Notes: generated by a model not told the origin, from the letters alone. DNA of 64,000 bases from Heterohyrax brucei (GCA_028571685.1 CM053143.1:137426829-137490828); one strand, 5' to 3'; positions 11,150 to 22,409 are shown, numbered from the stretch's first letter. Numbers and translations: made by a program.

Positions 11150-14100
11150 CTTTTTGTGGCAGCTTGTGTGTTGTTGTGATGCTGGAAGCTGTACCACTGT
11201 TAATTAAAACACCAGCAGGGTCACCCATGAAAGACAGGGTTTAACAGAGCTTCCACAGGAAGGCTGACCAGTAAAAAGACTCTGGTGATCTATTTCTCAA
11301 AAAACTGGCCAGTGAAAACCTTATGAATCGTAGCAGAACACTGCTATAGTGCTGGAAGATGAGCCCCTCAGGATGGAAGGCACTCAAAAGAGCAGCGAGG
11401 AAGAGCTGTCTCCTCAAAGTAGACTCAGTCTTGATGGCATGGATGAAATCAAGCTTTAGGACCTTCGTTTGCTGAGGCAGCAAGACTCAGTATGAGAAGA
11501 AACAGCTGTAAACATCCATTAATAATTGCAACATGGAATGTACAAAATAGGATTCTAGGAAAATCTGAAGTTGTCAACAATGAAATGGAATGCATAAAGA
11601 ATGATATTCTAGGCATCAGTGAGCTGAAATGAACTGGTATTGGCCATTCTGAATCAGACAGCATATGGTCTACTATGACAAAGTGATTACAAAGGCATCC
11701 CATGCATTGTCAAAAAGAACATTTCAATATCTATCATGAAGTACAATGCTGTAAGTGATAGAATATCCCTATGCCTACAAGAAAGGCCAATTAATATATT
11801 ATGCAAATTTACACACCAACCCCTAATGCCAAAGATGAAGAAACTGAAGATTTCTATCAGTGCTTGCAGTCTGAAATTGATAAAACACACAATCAAGATG
11901 CAGATAATTACTGGTGATTGGAACACAGAAGTTAGAAATAAAGAATGATTATCCGGTGGGGAATAATGACCTTGTAATAATCATACAAACAATGCTAAAG
12001 ACTGCATGAAACAGTTTTACGAGACCAACACTTTATTCACGGGAAATATCTTTTGTTAACAACGTAAGTGGTAGCTATACACACAGACCTCACCAGAACT
12101 CAAATCATCTACAGTTGTGGAAAGTGATGATGGAGAAACGGAATTATCGCCATTCAGAACAGCTCAACTTTGGAAGAGACCACAATTTGTTCATATGCAA
12201 GTTCAAGTTGAAGCTGAACAAAATTAAAACAAGTCCCTGACAGCTGAAGTACAACCTTGAGTATATTCCACCTGCATTTAGAGACCATTTCAAGAACAGA
12301 TTTGATGCACTGAACACTAATGACCAAAGAACACACGACTTGTGGGACTGCAAAAGACATCATAAACTACATAAAGACCATAAAAAATAATTAAAAGATA
12401 GGAAAGACAGACCAAAATGGATGTCAGAAGAGACTCAGACACTTGTTCTTAAATGCAGTGTGGCTAAAACAAAAGGAAGAAATGACCAGGTTAAAAAAAG
12501 CAGAACTGAAAATGTCAAAGGACAATTTGAGAAGACAAAGTAAGGCATTATAATGAAATGTGCAAACACCTGGAGTTAGAAAAACAAAAAGGAAGAGCCT
12601 CCTCAGCACTTCACTAGCTGAAAGAACTAAAGTAAAAATTCAAACCTCCAGTTGGAATACTGAAGGATTCTATGCACAAAATACCGAACAACATGGAAGG
12701 CACCAAAAGACAGTGGAAGGAATACAGAGAGTTCCTGTACCAAAAAGAACTGGTCAACACTGAGTCATTTCAGGAGGCAGGATATGCTCAAGAATCAATG
12801 GTACTGAAAGAAGAGGTGCAAGCTGCACTGAAGGCACGGGTGAAAAACAAACCTCTAGAAATTGATAAGAGTACCAACAGCAATGTTTCCACAAACGTAC
12901 GCAGTTCTGCCAGTGCTCACCCATCCACGCCAATAAATCTGGAAGACAGCTACCTGGCCAAACAGCTCGGGGAGATCTACATCTGTGCCGACTCCAAAGA
13001 AAGGTGATCAGAAAGTGGAAATTAATGAATAATATCATTAATATCACATGCAATCAAAAGTTTGCTGAAGGTCATTCAAAAACATTTACAGCAGGACACT
13101 GAGAGGATGCTGCTCAAAATTCAAGCCAGATTAAGAAGACAACAAAGGTATCAGTGCTAATGTCAGACGAAACCTCGATGAAAGCAGCGAACACCAACAC
13201 CTGTGTTTTATTGACTATGTAAAGGCACTGACTGTGTGGATCATAACAAATTATGGACAACACTGTGATGAAAGGGGTTCCAGAACACAACTGTACTCAC
13301 GTGGAACCTGTACACGGATCAAGGGGCATCTGTTAGAACAGAACAAGGGGGTACTGTGTGGTTTAAAAATCAGAAAAAGGTGTGTGTCAGGGTTGTATTC
13401 TTTTACTATACTTATTCAGTCTGTATACTGAGCAAATAATCAGAAGCTAGGCTGTATCAAGAAGAATGGGACATCAGGATTAGGGGAAGACTCATTAACA
13501 ACCTGCAACGTGTACATGACACAACCGTGCTTGGTGAAAGAGAAGAGCACTTAAAGCACTTCATGATAAAGATCAGTGACTACAACCTTCCGTATGGACT
13601 ACAGCTCCACATAAAGAAATAAAAAATCTTCACAACTGTATCAATAAGCAGCATCATAAATGAAGAAAATACTGAAGTTGTCATGGGTTTCTTTTATTTA
13701 GATGCACAATCTACATCCATGGACTCTGCAGTCAAGACATCAAAAGATGCACTGCACTGGATATATCTGCTGCAAAAGACCTCTTTCAAATGTTAAAAAA
13801 CAAAGAGATCACTTTGAAGACTAAGGTGTACCTGACCCAAGTCATAGTATTTTCAGTCACCTTACAGGCATGCAAAAGCTGGAGAAGGAAGGAAGATCAA
13901 AGAACTGGTGCCTTTGCATCATGGTGCTAGTAAAAAATACTGAACATACCATGAAGTGCCAGGATAACAAATAAATCCGTCTCGGAAGAAGTACAGCCAG
14001 AATGCTCCTCAGAAGTAGGGATGGTGATACTTTACCTCACATACTTTGGGTATGTTATCAGGAGGGACCAGTCCCTGGAAAAGGACACTGCGCTTGGTGA

Positions 14101-14272
14101 AGCAGAGGGTCAGCAATAAAGATGAAGGCCTTCAACGAGATGGGCTTACACAGTGGCTACAGGAACGGGCTCAAACACAGCAACAGCTGTGAGGACGCTG
14201 TAAGAAGCAGGTAGTGTCTTGTTTTGTACAAAAGGTCACTATGAGTTGAAAATGACAGCACCAAACAACAAT
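11150..14272 (+). mobile_element. RTE1/BovB-like LINE, near full length, dead
   Basis: About 3.1 kb, close to the 3.2 kb usual for RTE. A broken endonuclease domain is visible (a frame ending GDWNTEVRNKE near 11948). Further on is the reverse transcriptase (remnants of 'VDHNKLW' near 13240 and a motif GVCQGCILLLYLF near 13380-13410). The 3' end 'atgagttgaaaatgacagca' then 'accaaacaacaatg' is shared with AfroSINE. Frameshifts and stops throughout make it inactive. Confidence 0.85.
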
Positions 14273-14359
14273 GTCAGTATTTTTTAATACATTTTCTATC
14301 GAAATGCCTTAAAATGGAGTTATACAAAAATCATTTATTTAAAACTTGACTAACTTCTA

Positions 14360-14512
14360 ATCTTTGGAAAGAGACCTAGTGGTGCAATGATTAAGCACTC
14401 CAATTGCTAATCAAAACGCTGGCAGCTTGAATCTACCAAGGGGCTCCACAGGAGAAAGACTGGTGATCTCTTCCCTATAAAAATTACAGGCAGAAAATTC
14501 TATGGGGTGTTT
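14360..14512 (+). repeat. AfroSINE (3'-truncated)
   Basis: Head 'gacctagtggtgcaatgatt' and B-box-like part present; the tail stops at 'attctatggggtg'. Confidence 0.75.
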
Positions 14513-14847
14513 CTACTTTGTTACATCGTGTGACAACCAGTTGCAAGTGACTGGCCAGTGCCCAACAAGAATCTCCGCAAACTTAATATATAGTGCCCAT
14601 ATTTCGAAACCACATCTCTGTCATTCTTCAGAGTGTATGAAACGTGTTGGAATGTGTGTACATGCAAAATTTCATCCTCACAACTACCCTGTGAGGGAGA
14701 AAGCTCCAGTGTCATCATCCTCATGTAAAGATGAGCTGAGGCTGCTCAAGAGAGTAACTTTATGCAAACCACACAGTCACAAGTGGATGGGTAGTTGCAG
14801 AAAGTCAGGTCTCTAAGATCCTGGTCTAGAATGCTGGTTTCTAGACC

Positions 14848-15046
14848 ATGACCTGGTAATATAATGGCTAAAACACTTGGCTACCAACAGAATAGACTGG
14901 CAGTCTGCACCCACAAGTTGCTCTGTGGCAGTGTGCTTCCATAAAGATTTATAGCTCAGGGAACCCTATGGGGCAGTTCTACTCTGCCCTGTAGGGTTGC
15001 TGAGTCTGGCCTGACTGGATGGCAGTGGGTTTGGTTTTGATTTTAC
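14848..15046 (+). repeat. AfroSINE (long subtype)
   Basis: Contains the extra 'cttccataaagatttatagc' block between head and tail; the tail ends 'ggcagtgggtttggttttg'. Confidence 0.8.
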
Positions 15047-15361
15047 ACTGTCTGCTTCAACCTACCAAATCAATTCTAAATTAGAGCCTCTCCTTGGTTG
15101 TTCCCTGCCACAAACGTTTCTCCTTGTTCTCCTTACCTTTCAAGTAGCTTCCCCAGGGGCTTTCTAGGTTCTTTCTACAAGAGGGATCAGACTGACAAAG
15201 CGTGTCTGTAAGAAGCTCCTATAAACGACAGAAATATAGCTGACAAACCGAGAGCTAGCAGGGTATGCACAACGCCAGCCTTGCTTCTACTCATCTGGAA
15301 CCAACTTTGGTTACCCAGAAATAATACTTTCTTACAGCCTGCACTGAGAAGGTGAAAAAAC

Positions 15362-15378
15362 GGGGGGGGGGGGGGGGG
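15362..15378 (+). repeat. G17 homopolymer
   Basis: Seventeen consecutive G, a potential intramolecular quadruplex and a likely length-variable site, in CEP135 intron 1. Confidence 0.95.
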
Positions 15379-15394
15379 CACATCACAGTTGGAT

Positions 15395-16085
15395 AACGTA
15401 GTTTATGTGGAATATGTTCTACATCCTACTTTAGTGAGTAGTGTTTGGCTTTTTAAAAGCTTGTGGGTAGTCATCTGAGATACATCTACTGGTACTACCC
15501 CATCTAGAGCAAGCAAGAATAAAAAAAACACCAAAGCCACAAGGGACAGACTAGTCCAAACGACTAACGGACCACATCTACCATAGTCTCCCCCGGACGG
15601 AGGCCAGCACAACTAGATGGTGCCAGGCTACCACCACTGACTCCTGTGACACGGATGTTAGCAGAGGGTCCTGGACGGAGATGCAAAAAAAATGTAGCAC
15701 AAAATTCTAATTTAAAAAAAAAAGACATACTGGTCTGACAGAAACTGGAGAAACCTCAAGAATACGGACCCCACACACCCTTTTAACTCAGTACTGAAGT
15801 TACTTCTGAGGTTCACCCTTTAGCCAAAGGCTAAACATGCCTATAAAACAAACCATGTACACGAGACTAATGGCCTCATAAGTACAGGGACAAGGACAAG
15901 GACAAGGAGACACGAGGAGACAGGAAAGCTGGACAAATGGAAATGGGGAACCCAAGGCAGAGAAGAGGGTTGGCAACCAGTGTCACAAAACAATGAGTAT
16001 TAAATGTTCAATGAGAAACTAATTTGCTCTGCAAAGCTTCACCTAAACCACACACAAAAAATTAAATTATTAAAAAAATAAATGT
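15395..16085 (+). mobile_element. L1 3' end (afrotherian subfamily)
   Basis: Follows the typical afrotherian L1 3' UTR order ('gatggtgccaggctaccacc', then 'gtctgacagaaactggagaa', then 'gagaaactaatttgctctgc') and ends in an A-rich tail. Confidence 0.75.
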
Positions 16086-16792
16086 GGTAAGGAGGAAAAA
16101 AAATAGCTAGGGCCTCAGCACATGGTACATTACAATTCCCTCAGGAAAAACAAAATCATGTCTCCCCATTCACACCCATCCAAACATTCTTGCTATATTG
16201 TAACATAAAGGGATGGATTTTGAAGGGGGGGGCAAACGCATATATGTTTAGAACTGTCCATGTACATAACTCTAGGGAGTTGACCTCTGACAGCCAGTGC
16301 ACCGTATTTTCAGGACATCCTCTGTGCGTATGTGTATGTAGTGGGGTAATAAAAATGTTAACTGAGGTTATCTCAGTTATCTAGTGAAATGTGGTGGTGG
16401 TGGATGGACTAATCATGAAAAATAGTGATTATTGCTAGAATGAATGAAACTGAAATAAGACAGCACACTGAAAATAATGACGATTACATAATTTTTTAAA
16501 CATTAAAATGTTTGCTCATATTTTCTTTCCTGCAGAGAAGGCTAAAGTCTAATTTTAAACTTACCTGTTAAGCAATTAAAAAACAGGATAGCCTTCCTGC
16601 TACTTTTTTCTGGACTTAGCGTGCCAGTAATTCCCTAAATGGAGCTATAAATGTTGGTTCCATAGCTGTTACTCGTTTGACAGTTTGAAAACTAAACTGC
16701 ATATGGATTAAACATTGTAAAACTAAAATTGTCACAGACTATGAAATACTGGTGCTGAGGAAATGTTCTGGAAGCCACTTTTCTTTCCTTAA
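16086..16792. other. CEP135 intron 1, unassigned
   Basis: No gene or repeat recognised beyond short GT-rich and G-rich stretches. Confidence 0.4.
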
Positions 16793-16795
16793 AGC

Positions 16796-16974
16796 AACAA
16801 ACCAAACTCAATGCTATCCACCGATTCCGACTCACAGCGACCCTACAGTACTGAGCGGAACTGCCCCACAGGGTTTCCAGGGTAAAAAACCAGACTGCCG
16901 CATCTTTCTCCCACAGAACTGTCCACCTTCCAGTTAGCAGTCGAGCGCTAAATCACCGTGCCACCAGGGCTCTT
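16796..16974 (-). repeat. AfroSINE
   Basis: Full copy: 'gattccgactcacagcgacc' at the tail side and 'caccgtgccaccagggctc' at the head side. Confidence 0.88.
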
Positions 16975-17471
16975 TGTTTCTTCCCGTACTGAGTCTAAAA
17001 CAATAGAAGGTGGAAGGTAGAAGGGAGTTATTTTCTAAGGTGCTAGACAAAGGTTAATTAAATGGCTCTGATCCTACTCTTTTGGTATTTGTCTTTACAA
17101 AGAGCATGAGTGACTTCTACTAACAGCATTTTAAATGTTAAACAACCCAAACAGTAGCAGACCAATCTGCAAGACGCCCCAGCCGGCCCGTGCAGGAAGA
17201 GAGGGGTTCAGGCATCCCGGAGCCAACCCCGGCTTTGTGACTTTGCAGGCGGGAGCAGAAGGGAAAGGGGTGCAGGAGGCGGGGCGGGGCGGGTCCTGTC
17301 CCCATCTCGCCCTTCTCCTCCTCGCTCCCCAGCCGCCCCTTCCGGACCCCTTCCTCCCTCGGCCGCGCGACATCCCGGCAGCACCCGGGCCCGGCCCGCG
17401 GGGAGTGCACGAAGGCGCCGCCGCCTCCGCGGGTCTTGTCCGGCCCTCCCGCTCTCCGCGGCCGCACTCAC

Positions 17472-17650
17472 AGGCCGCTCGGCCCGTCGCTCCCTCCGCC
17501 TGAGGCCGCATAGTCCCTCAGCACCCCGCCTCGGTCGCTAGCTCCTTCGGCCCGCGCCACCGGCTCCAGCTTTAGGGCATTTGAAAATGGCGCGGAGAGA
17601 CGATCCGGGCGGTCGCGGAGGAGGTGCCGCCGTTGCCTCGGTAACGGGAG
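17472..17650 (-). other. CEP135: CEP135 exon 1 (5' UTR), 5' limit approximate
   Basis: The 3' end is set by a strong minus-strand donor (GCGGCCT then GTGAGTGC; intron starts at 17471). The 5' limit is a guess inside the CpG island. On this exon an ATG at 17511-17509 (A at -3) opens a 13-codon reading frame that runs to the donor and stops at a TGA formed with the first two bases of exon 2. Confidence 0.55.
17632..17645. promoter_or_regulatory. X-box-like RFX site
   Basis: GTTGCCTCGGTAAC is an imperfect inverted repeat matching the RFX X-box consensus (GTTGCC, short spacer, GGYAAC) on both half sites. RFX factors drive many centriole and cilium genes, so the site suits CEP135. Its closeness to the start site is inferred from the exon 1 donor 160 bp downstream. 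Confidence 0.65.
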
Positions 17651-18189
17651 AAGGTAGAAGACTCGACCGCGCAGCGGGGACGCGCCTGGCTGCGATGGCG
17701 GCGCTGGGCCCCGCTGCCCGGAAACGCAACGGCCGGACGACGTGAGGTCTTGGCGCCCCCTGGCGGACGGCTCCCGCAAAGGGCAAAGCGAGAACCTTTG
17801 CTCGTGCCCAACATGGCAACTTAACAGACGCATGCGTTGATCGTCTAGACTCTTGTGCTGGTTAAAAGGCTAACTTCCCCCCTACCCGCTGAGTCCTGGT
17901 CCCTACAGCAGATTAGCCCTAACCAACAAGGTGGACAACTATGTACCACGTAATCGCCAGTGTTCTCAGTGTTTTCCTGACAATTACTCAACACAATGAA
18001 TGTGTCCGCACAACACTGTGTGTAGACACATACTGTAGAACTCATTTCATCAAAACATGATTGATTATTCAAGTCTTCCTCCCCCTGTAAAAACAAACAA
18101 ACCAACCAACAAACCATGACTTCCGAATACAACCAGTCACTTCAAGGTGCAGAGAAGCAGGGCAGAGGTCTAGGGATCATGGTTTCAGG

Positions 18190-18546
18190 GGACGTCTAGG
18201 TTAATTGATGTAATAAAGTTTATTCAGAATGTTACCACAAATCTAAGCAGAGTTCATGCAGTCTGCCACAAACATCGAATCTTTGAGACAGGGGTGAGAC
18301 GAAAAGCAAGGCTCTTAATTATGTAATGGTACACAAGGAGATACAGGGGATAGATTGCTCCAAATTCTGCCTCCCCCAAGTGGAAGCTAGCCTTAGGTTT
18401 TATACAAAAAGCAAACAGGGTTTTTATGAACGCTTGGAATTTGTGGAATGCTAATTCTTCTTTGGGTGGTCACAATGGTTTCCCCCCCAGATGGTCTGAT
18501 ATCTTAATTGGTAGTGGTCTGACCATCATATAAGTTTTGGTCACAA
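18190..18546 (-). mobile_element. Probable ERV solo LTR
   Basis: On the minus strand there is a TATAAAA (18398-18404), then about 175 bp on an AATAAA (18219-18224), the spacing expected of U3/R. No clean target duplication was found, so ends are approximate. It lies about 0.5-0.8 kb upstream of the CEP135 promoter, pointing the same way. Confidence 0.45.
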
Positions 18547-18554
18547 ATCCTCAC

Positions 18555-19190
18555 AACTGGACCAGTAAGCAACACTGTGATAAATTGAGAAAGGATTAAG
18601 ATTGTCAGCTGTTTCATTTTACTTGGTTCCATAATCAACATACGTGGAAGCAGCAGTCAAGACATTGAAAGACACATTGCGTTGGGAAAATCCACTGCAA
18701 GGGACCTCTTTAAAGTATTGAAGTAAAGACTCAGGTGCACCTGACCCAAGCCATGTTATTTTCAGTTGCATCATATGCATGCAAAAGCAGGACAATGAAT
18801 AAGGAACACAGAAGAATTGATGCCTTTGGACTTTGGTACTGGAGAAGAATATTGAACACAACATGGGCTGCCAAAAGAATAAACAGATCTGTTCTGGAAG
18901 AAGTACAACCAGAGTGCTCCTTGGAAGCAAAGACAGTGAGACTGTATATCATGTACTTTGGACATGTTTTCAGGAGGGATCAATCTTCAGAGAAGAACAT
19001 AATGCTCGGTAGAGTTGCAGGTCAGCAAAAAAGAGGAAGACTTTGGACAAGAAGGATTGACACAGTGGCTACAATGATGGGCTGAAGTGTAAAAGTGACT
19101 ATGGGCATGGCACAGGATAGGGCGGCGTTTCATTTTGTTGTGCATAGGGTCGCTATGAGTCAGAACTGACGGCACCTAACAACAACAAGA
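18555..19190 (+). mobile_element. RTE1-like LINE, 3' end
   Basis: Parallels the last 0.65 kb of the copy at 11.15k, including the block around 'ggagaagaatattgaacaca' and the tail 'ggtcgctatgagtcagaact' followed by 'gacggcacctaacaacaac'. Confidence 0.85.
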
Positions 19191-19454
19191 ACACAAAGCA
19201 AATTGTTTTTCTTTTACGGTTTTTAGATATCATCACTTGTTTTTCCTCAGTCCTAAAAACAGTGTAGATTAGTCTTTAACCTTGAGAGAAACTAGGGAAT
19301 CAATGAACTCATGTTTGGAGACAGAATTAAGAAAGAAAATGGTGCAAATTATGCTCAAGATACAGCCACTAATTTTATGCTCTGTCTGTTCCAAGAAACT
19401 CTTCTGCATCCCTTTTTGGTGAGTGGTACCTGAAATCTTAAAAGCTAACAAGTG

Positions 19455-20060
19455 GCTGTCTAAGATGCATCAATTGATACCAACCCACCTGGAGCAAGAA
19501 CACCACAGACAAGGAAAATACGAGCCTAAGAGACAAGAAAGGGCCACATAAACTAGAGACTCTATCTGCCTGAGACCAGAAGAACTAGGTGATGCCTGGC
19601 TACCACCAGTGACCACTCTGGCAGGGAGCGCAACAGAGAGTCCCTGATGGAGCAGGCGAAGGGTGAAGTGCAGAACTCAAATCCTGGTAGAAATACCAGA
19701 TTCAATGGCCTGACTGACACTGGAGGGACCCTGAAAGACATGGCCCCGGAACTCTCGTTAGCGCAGAATTGAAAGCATTTCTCTTTAGACAAAGATTAGA
19801 CTGATCTATAAGACACAAAAAATACCCGTGAAAAGAGTGCTTCTTAGCTAAAGTAGATACATGAGACTAAGTGGGCAATTCTTGTCTGGAGGTGGGATGA
19901 AAAGGCAAAAAGGGACAAGAGCTGGTTGAATGGACACAGGAGGTCTGGGGTGGAAAGGAATGGTGTGCTGTCAGCATTATAGGGAAAGCAACTAGGGTCA
20001 CATGTCAATGTGTTTATAAATTTTTGTATGAGAAACTGAAAAAATAAACAAATGAAAAAC
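19455..20060 (+). mobile_element. L1 3' end (afrotherian subfamily)
   Basis: Recognisable L1 3' UTR blocks ('gcctgagaccagaagaact', 'actggagggaccctgaaag', 'tttttgtatgagaaactg') and an A-rich end. Confidence 0.8.
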
Positions 20061-20101
20061 CACCCAGATTTCCTTGATGGAAAGACGATTTTACTCAGCT
20101 A

Positions 20102-20653
20102 GAGGTCTGACAATTATCCATGAATTTAGTTGTTCTGAGAGCTACATAACTAACTCATTGCTGGATATCAGTATGGTCCCCTTCAGAGTATTCCTGTTGG
20201 GAAGCTATGCACCGATGCCAGCACCCATCCACCCTTGAAAGCAATTTTGGAATTCTTTTTCTGGAAGGGTCTTTGTGCTCAGCAGCACAGTGGCAAGTTC
20301 ACAAAGTTAATTGTCTGTGAGGAAGTTTTTAGCCAGTAAACAAGTAACTGTATTGGAACACCCTCTCTACTCTCCGTACTCACCTAATCTGGCCTCTAAA
20401 GACTTTTTTCTTTACTCAGAGATAAAGGAAATATTGAAAGAAAGACATTTTGATGACACTCAAGACATCAAGGCAGCTCTGATGGCTGTTGCAGAAAAGA
20501 GTTCCAAAATTGCTTTGAAGGGCGGACTAGGCTCTGGCATCAGTGCATAGCTTCCCAAGGAGAGTACTTCAAAGGCAACTGTAGAGATGTTCAGCAATGA
20601 GGTATGTAGCACTTTTTCTAGGGTGAGTTTGTGAACTTACTTGTTAGAACTTG
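20102..20653 (+). mobile_element. Fold-back mariner-derived element, copy 1
   Basis: Ends are TIRs of the form GAGGTCTGACAA... flanked by TA on both sides. About 140-180 bp of each end is a reverse complement of the other: the right arm is the 3' end of a mariner-type transposase gene and the left arm is the same piece inverted. The centre keeps a transposase remnant (frame at 20311-20550 with HPLYSPYSPNLASKDFF, like the catalytic-region block of mariner). Non-autonomous. Confidence 0.8.
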
Positions 20654-20659
20654 TATGTT

Positions 20660-21900
20660 TCTCTAGCATCTGTGTAAACATTTGTGAGTGAAATGAAACT
20701 CAAGTGAACTGGTTATAGAGATCCTGCTCACACATAGAAAAGACATGGACAAGTCCTATAATTCCATCTCCCTTTTGAAACTTTCTAGATGGTCAGAATG
20801 GAGTTGCTCCCCGAGATAGTGACCTGTCAGATGGGTGTGCTGATCAGCTATTACGTGCAGGTTAAAAATGCTGACTTCCTCTGCTCTCCAATCCAAAGAG
20901 GGCTTCTACTCTGAAAATGTACTCCTCTTTGTATATCACAGGACTACTCTGTGGGTTGTGAATAATGTCGCACTCATTAATATAATGCATTAATGTTTCT
21001 ATTTTGTATGTTCTGTCCATTTTTTTGCCTTTTGCATGCATAAATGTGTGGTTTTACAGCATCTCTGGAGGCAGTGAGTTGGAGTCCATGGATGGCTCTT
21101 GTGTGATGTTTGCACATTTACAACTAAACATTGTTTTTTAGGGGGGACAAATAATATCATTTTTGAAAAGAGAGTAACCTTAAATAAGTATCATAGCAAA
21201 ATAGTTCTGCAATCGCCAGCCATTTTAGATGACTCTTCTTTTTGCTCCAAACACAAAATATAAAATCAAAATCACAAACAAAGCAAACAAAAAAAAAAAA
21301 ATGCAAAGATGTGATTGAGATTTCTTGGCTCCTCATTAGAAGCAGATGGTGGGGCTAGAATTTGTTTTCTCTGGGAGAAATGGAGCTGTAAGTGTACCAA
21401 ATGACATGTATGATTGGTGTCAAGCTCACTGTTGGACTCCTAGGCCTGAGGTCAGTCTCCCTGGCACACAAAGGAGTCTGGAAAGGAAAACAAAGCAAAT
21501 GTTGCTATCCATCACCCATGATCTAGGGCTTTGAACAATATGCAGGCCTAGGAAAGCAAGAGGAAATGACACAGCGTGGCAACAGAAACTGAGTCGCCTG
21601 TGTAGGCTTTACTCCAGCGTCACCAGGGGAGGAGCCCTCAAGAGCCTCTGTGAGACTTGTTCAGAGATCCAGTGAGACACCCTCAAAACTGATAATAGGG
21701 AGGAGAACCAGATGTAAAAACAAAAAAGATTAGACAAGAAAAAAACTGTCAATGAAAATAAGCCTGTAGACAAAAATGCCCAAACAATGAATAAATCTAA
21801 TGCTAACAACAATAGTCTACAAAATAAACATTAAAAGCATGAAATATCTCCAAATAAAATTCAGTTAATGAAAGAATTTGAGCAAGTCTTTAAAATGAAT
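20660..21900. other. Intergenic, no feature recognised
   Basis: AT-rich DNA with an A-tract near 21285; no coding or repeat assignment. Confidence 0.4.
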
Positions 21901-21914
21901 ATGTTTAAAGGTTT

Positions 21915-22132
21915 TTCAGCATTAACATTATTGACATTTTTGCATTTGGGGCTGGCTAAATCTTTAGCATGGAGAACAGTTCTGTGCACTGTAGAATATT
22001 CAGCAACATCCTTGGATTTCAACCACTAGATGCTAGTAGTGTCTGTCCCCTAAGTTGTGACAATCAAAAATGTGCCCAACACTGCCAAAGGTCTCCTGTG
22101 GGTCAAAAATCATCCCTTGTTGAGAACCACTG
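21915..22132 (-). mobile_element. MER5A-type hAT DNA transposon relic
   Basis: Ends in 'ttgagaaccactgg', the complement of the MER5A terminus, and includes 'ccactagatgctagtagtg' and 'gtcccctaagttgtgacaa', diagnostic of MER5A/MER5A1. Confidence 0.8.
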
Positions 22133-22409
22133 GTCTAGATGGGTGAAGGAACAGCTGCTGTTAAAAAAACAAAAGTTAACAAGTAAAACAAGAACAGATG
22201 GATGTGAAAGAGAACTAATAGGAAAACTTTGGAAGTAAAAATGTCATAATTTTTAAATTATTAAAGCCGATTAACTGTAGATTAAACACAGTTAAAAGAA
22301 AGAGAATTTGCCTACAACCCAATACAAAGAAGTAAAATATATGTGAAAGCAATGAAAAAATATATACATAACAGCTTGAGAGTTCCCACAAAGGAACTAG
22401 AGAGACAGC

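Larger units (their letters stand above)
909..17700 (-). other. CEP135: CEP135 gene, 5' part (exons 1-5)
   Basis: CEP135 is a coiled-coil centrosomal protein of about 1140 residues needed for centriole assembly. It is known to link the SAS-6 cartwheel to CPAP and outer microtubules, and human loss causes primary microcephaly. Only the 5' end is present: a CpG-island promoter, non-coding exon 1 and coding exons 2-5, read on the minus strand. The coding pieces are 113, 191, 168 and 142 nt; their phases close exactly and give about 204 residues that I recognise as the CEP135 N-terminus. This part is known to form a two-stranded coiled coil that binds microtubules. Introns are loaded with RTE, L1 and AfroSINE insertions. 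The remaining exons lie beyond the left edge. The upstream neighbour EXOC1 ends about 29 kb away on the same strand. Confidence 0.95.
17160..17770 (-). promoter_or_regulatory. CEP135: CpG-island promoter of CEP135
   Basis: A sharply bounded G+C- and CpG-rich block in otherwise AT-rich DNA, lying over the 5' end of CEP135. There is no obvious TATA box near the presumed start. Visible candidate sites are an X-box-like palindrome at 17632-17645, a YY1-like 'gatggcggcg' at 17694-17703 and an ETS-like 'ccggaa' at 17718-17723. This fits a housekeeping promoter; the exact start site cannot be read from sequence. Several long ORFs in the block arise only from its low stop-codon density. Confidence 0.85.

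Noticed and set aside
17580..17595. TTTGAA next to GGCGCG, resembling a CDE/CHR cell-cycle element
   Set aside because: Orientation and spacing do not match the accepted arrangement, and both motifs are short enough to arise by chance in a CpG island.
17131..17833. Several overlapping open frames of 80-126 codons on both strands
   Set aside because: They lie in the CpG island, where stop codons are scarce; composition is Pro/Arg/Gly/Ala-rich with no family resemblance. Only the 13-codon upstream frame has a transcript-based argument.
18735..19085. 116-codon open frame that could be a small gene
   Set aside because: It is the C-terminal end of the RTE LINE; related text recurs at 13.8-14.2k and 25.5-25.9k.
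20311..20550. Possible functional domesticated mariner transposase
   Set aside because: Only a fragment of the catalytic region is open, the two other copies are broken at different sites, and the DNA-binding half is missing.
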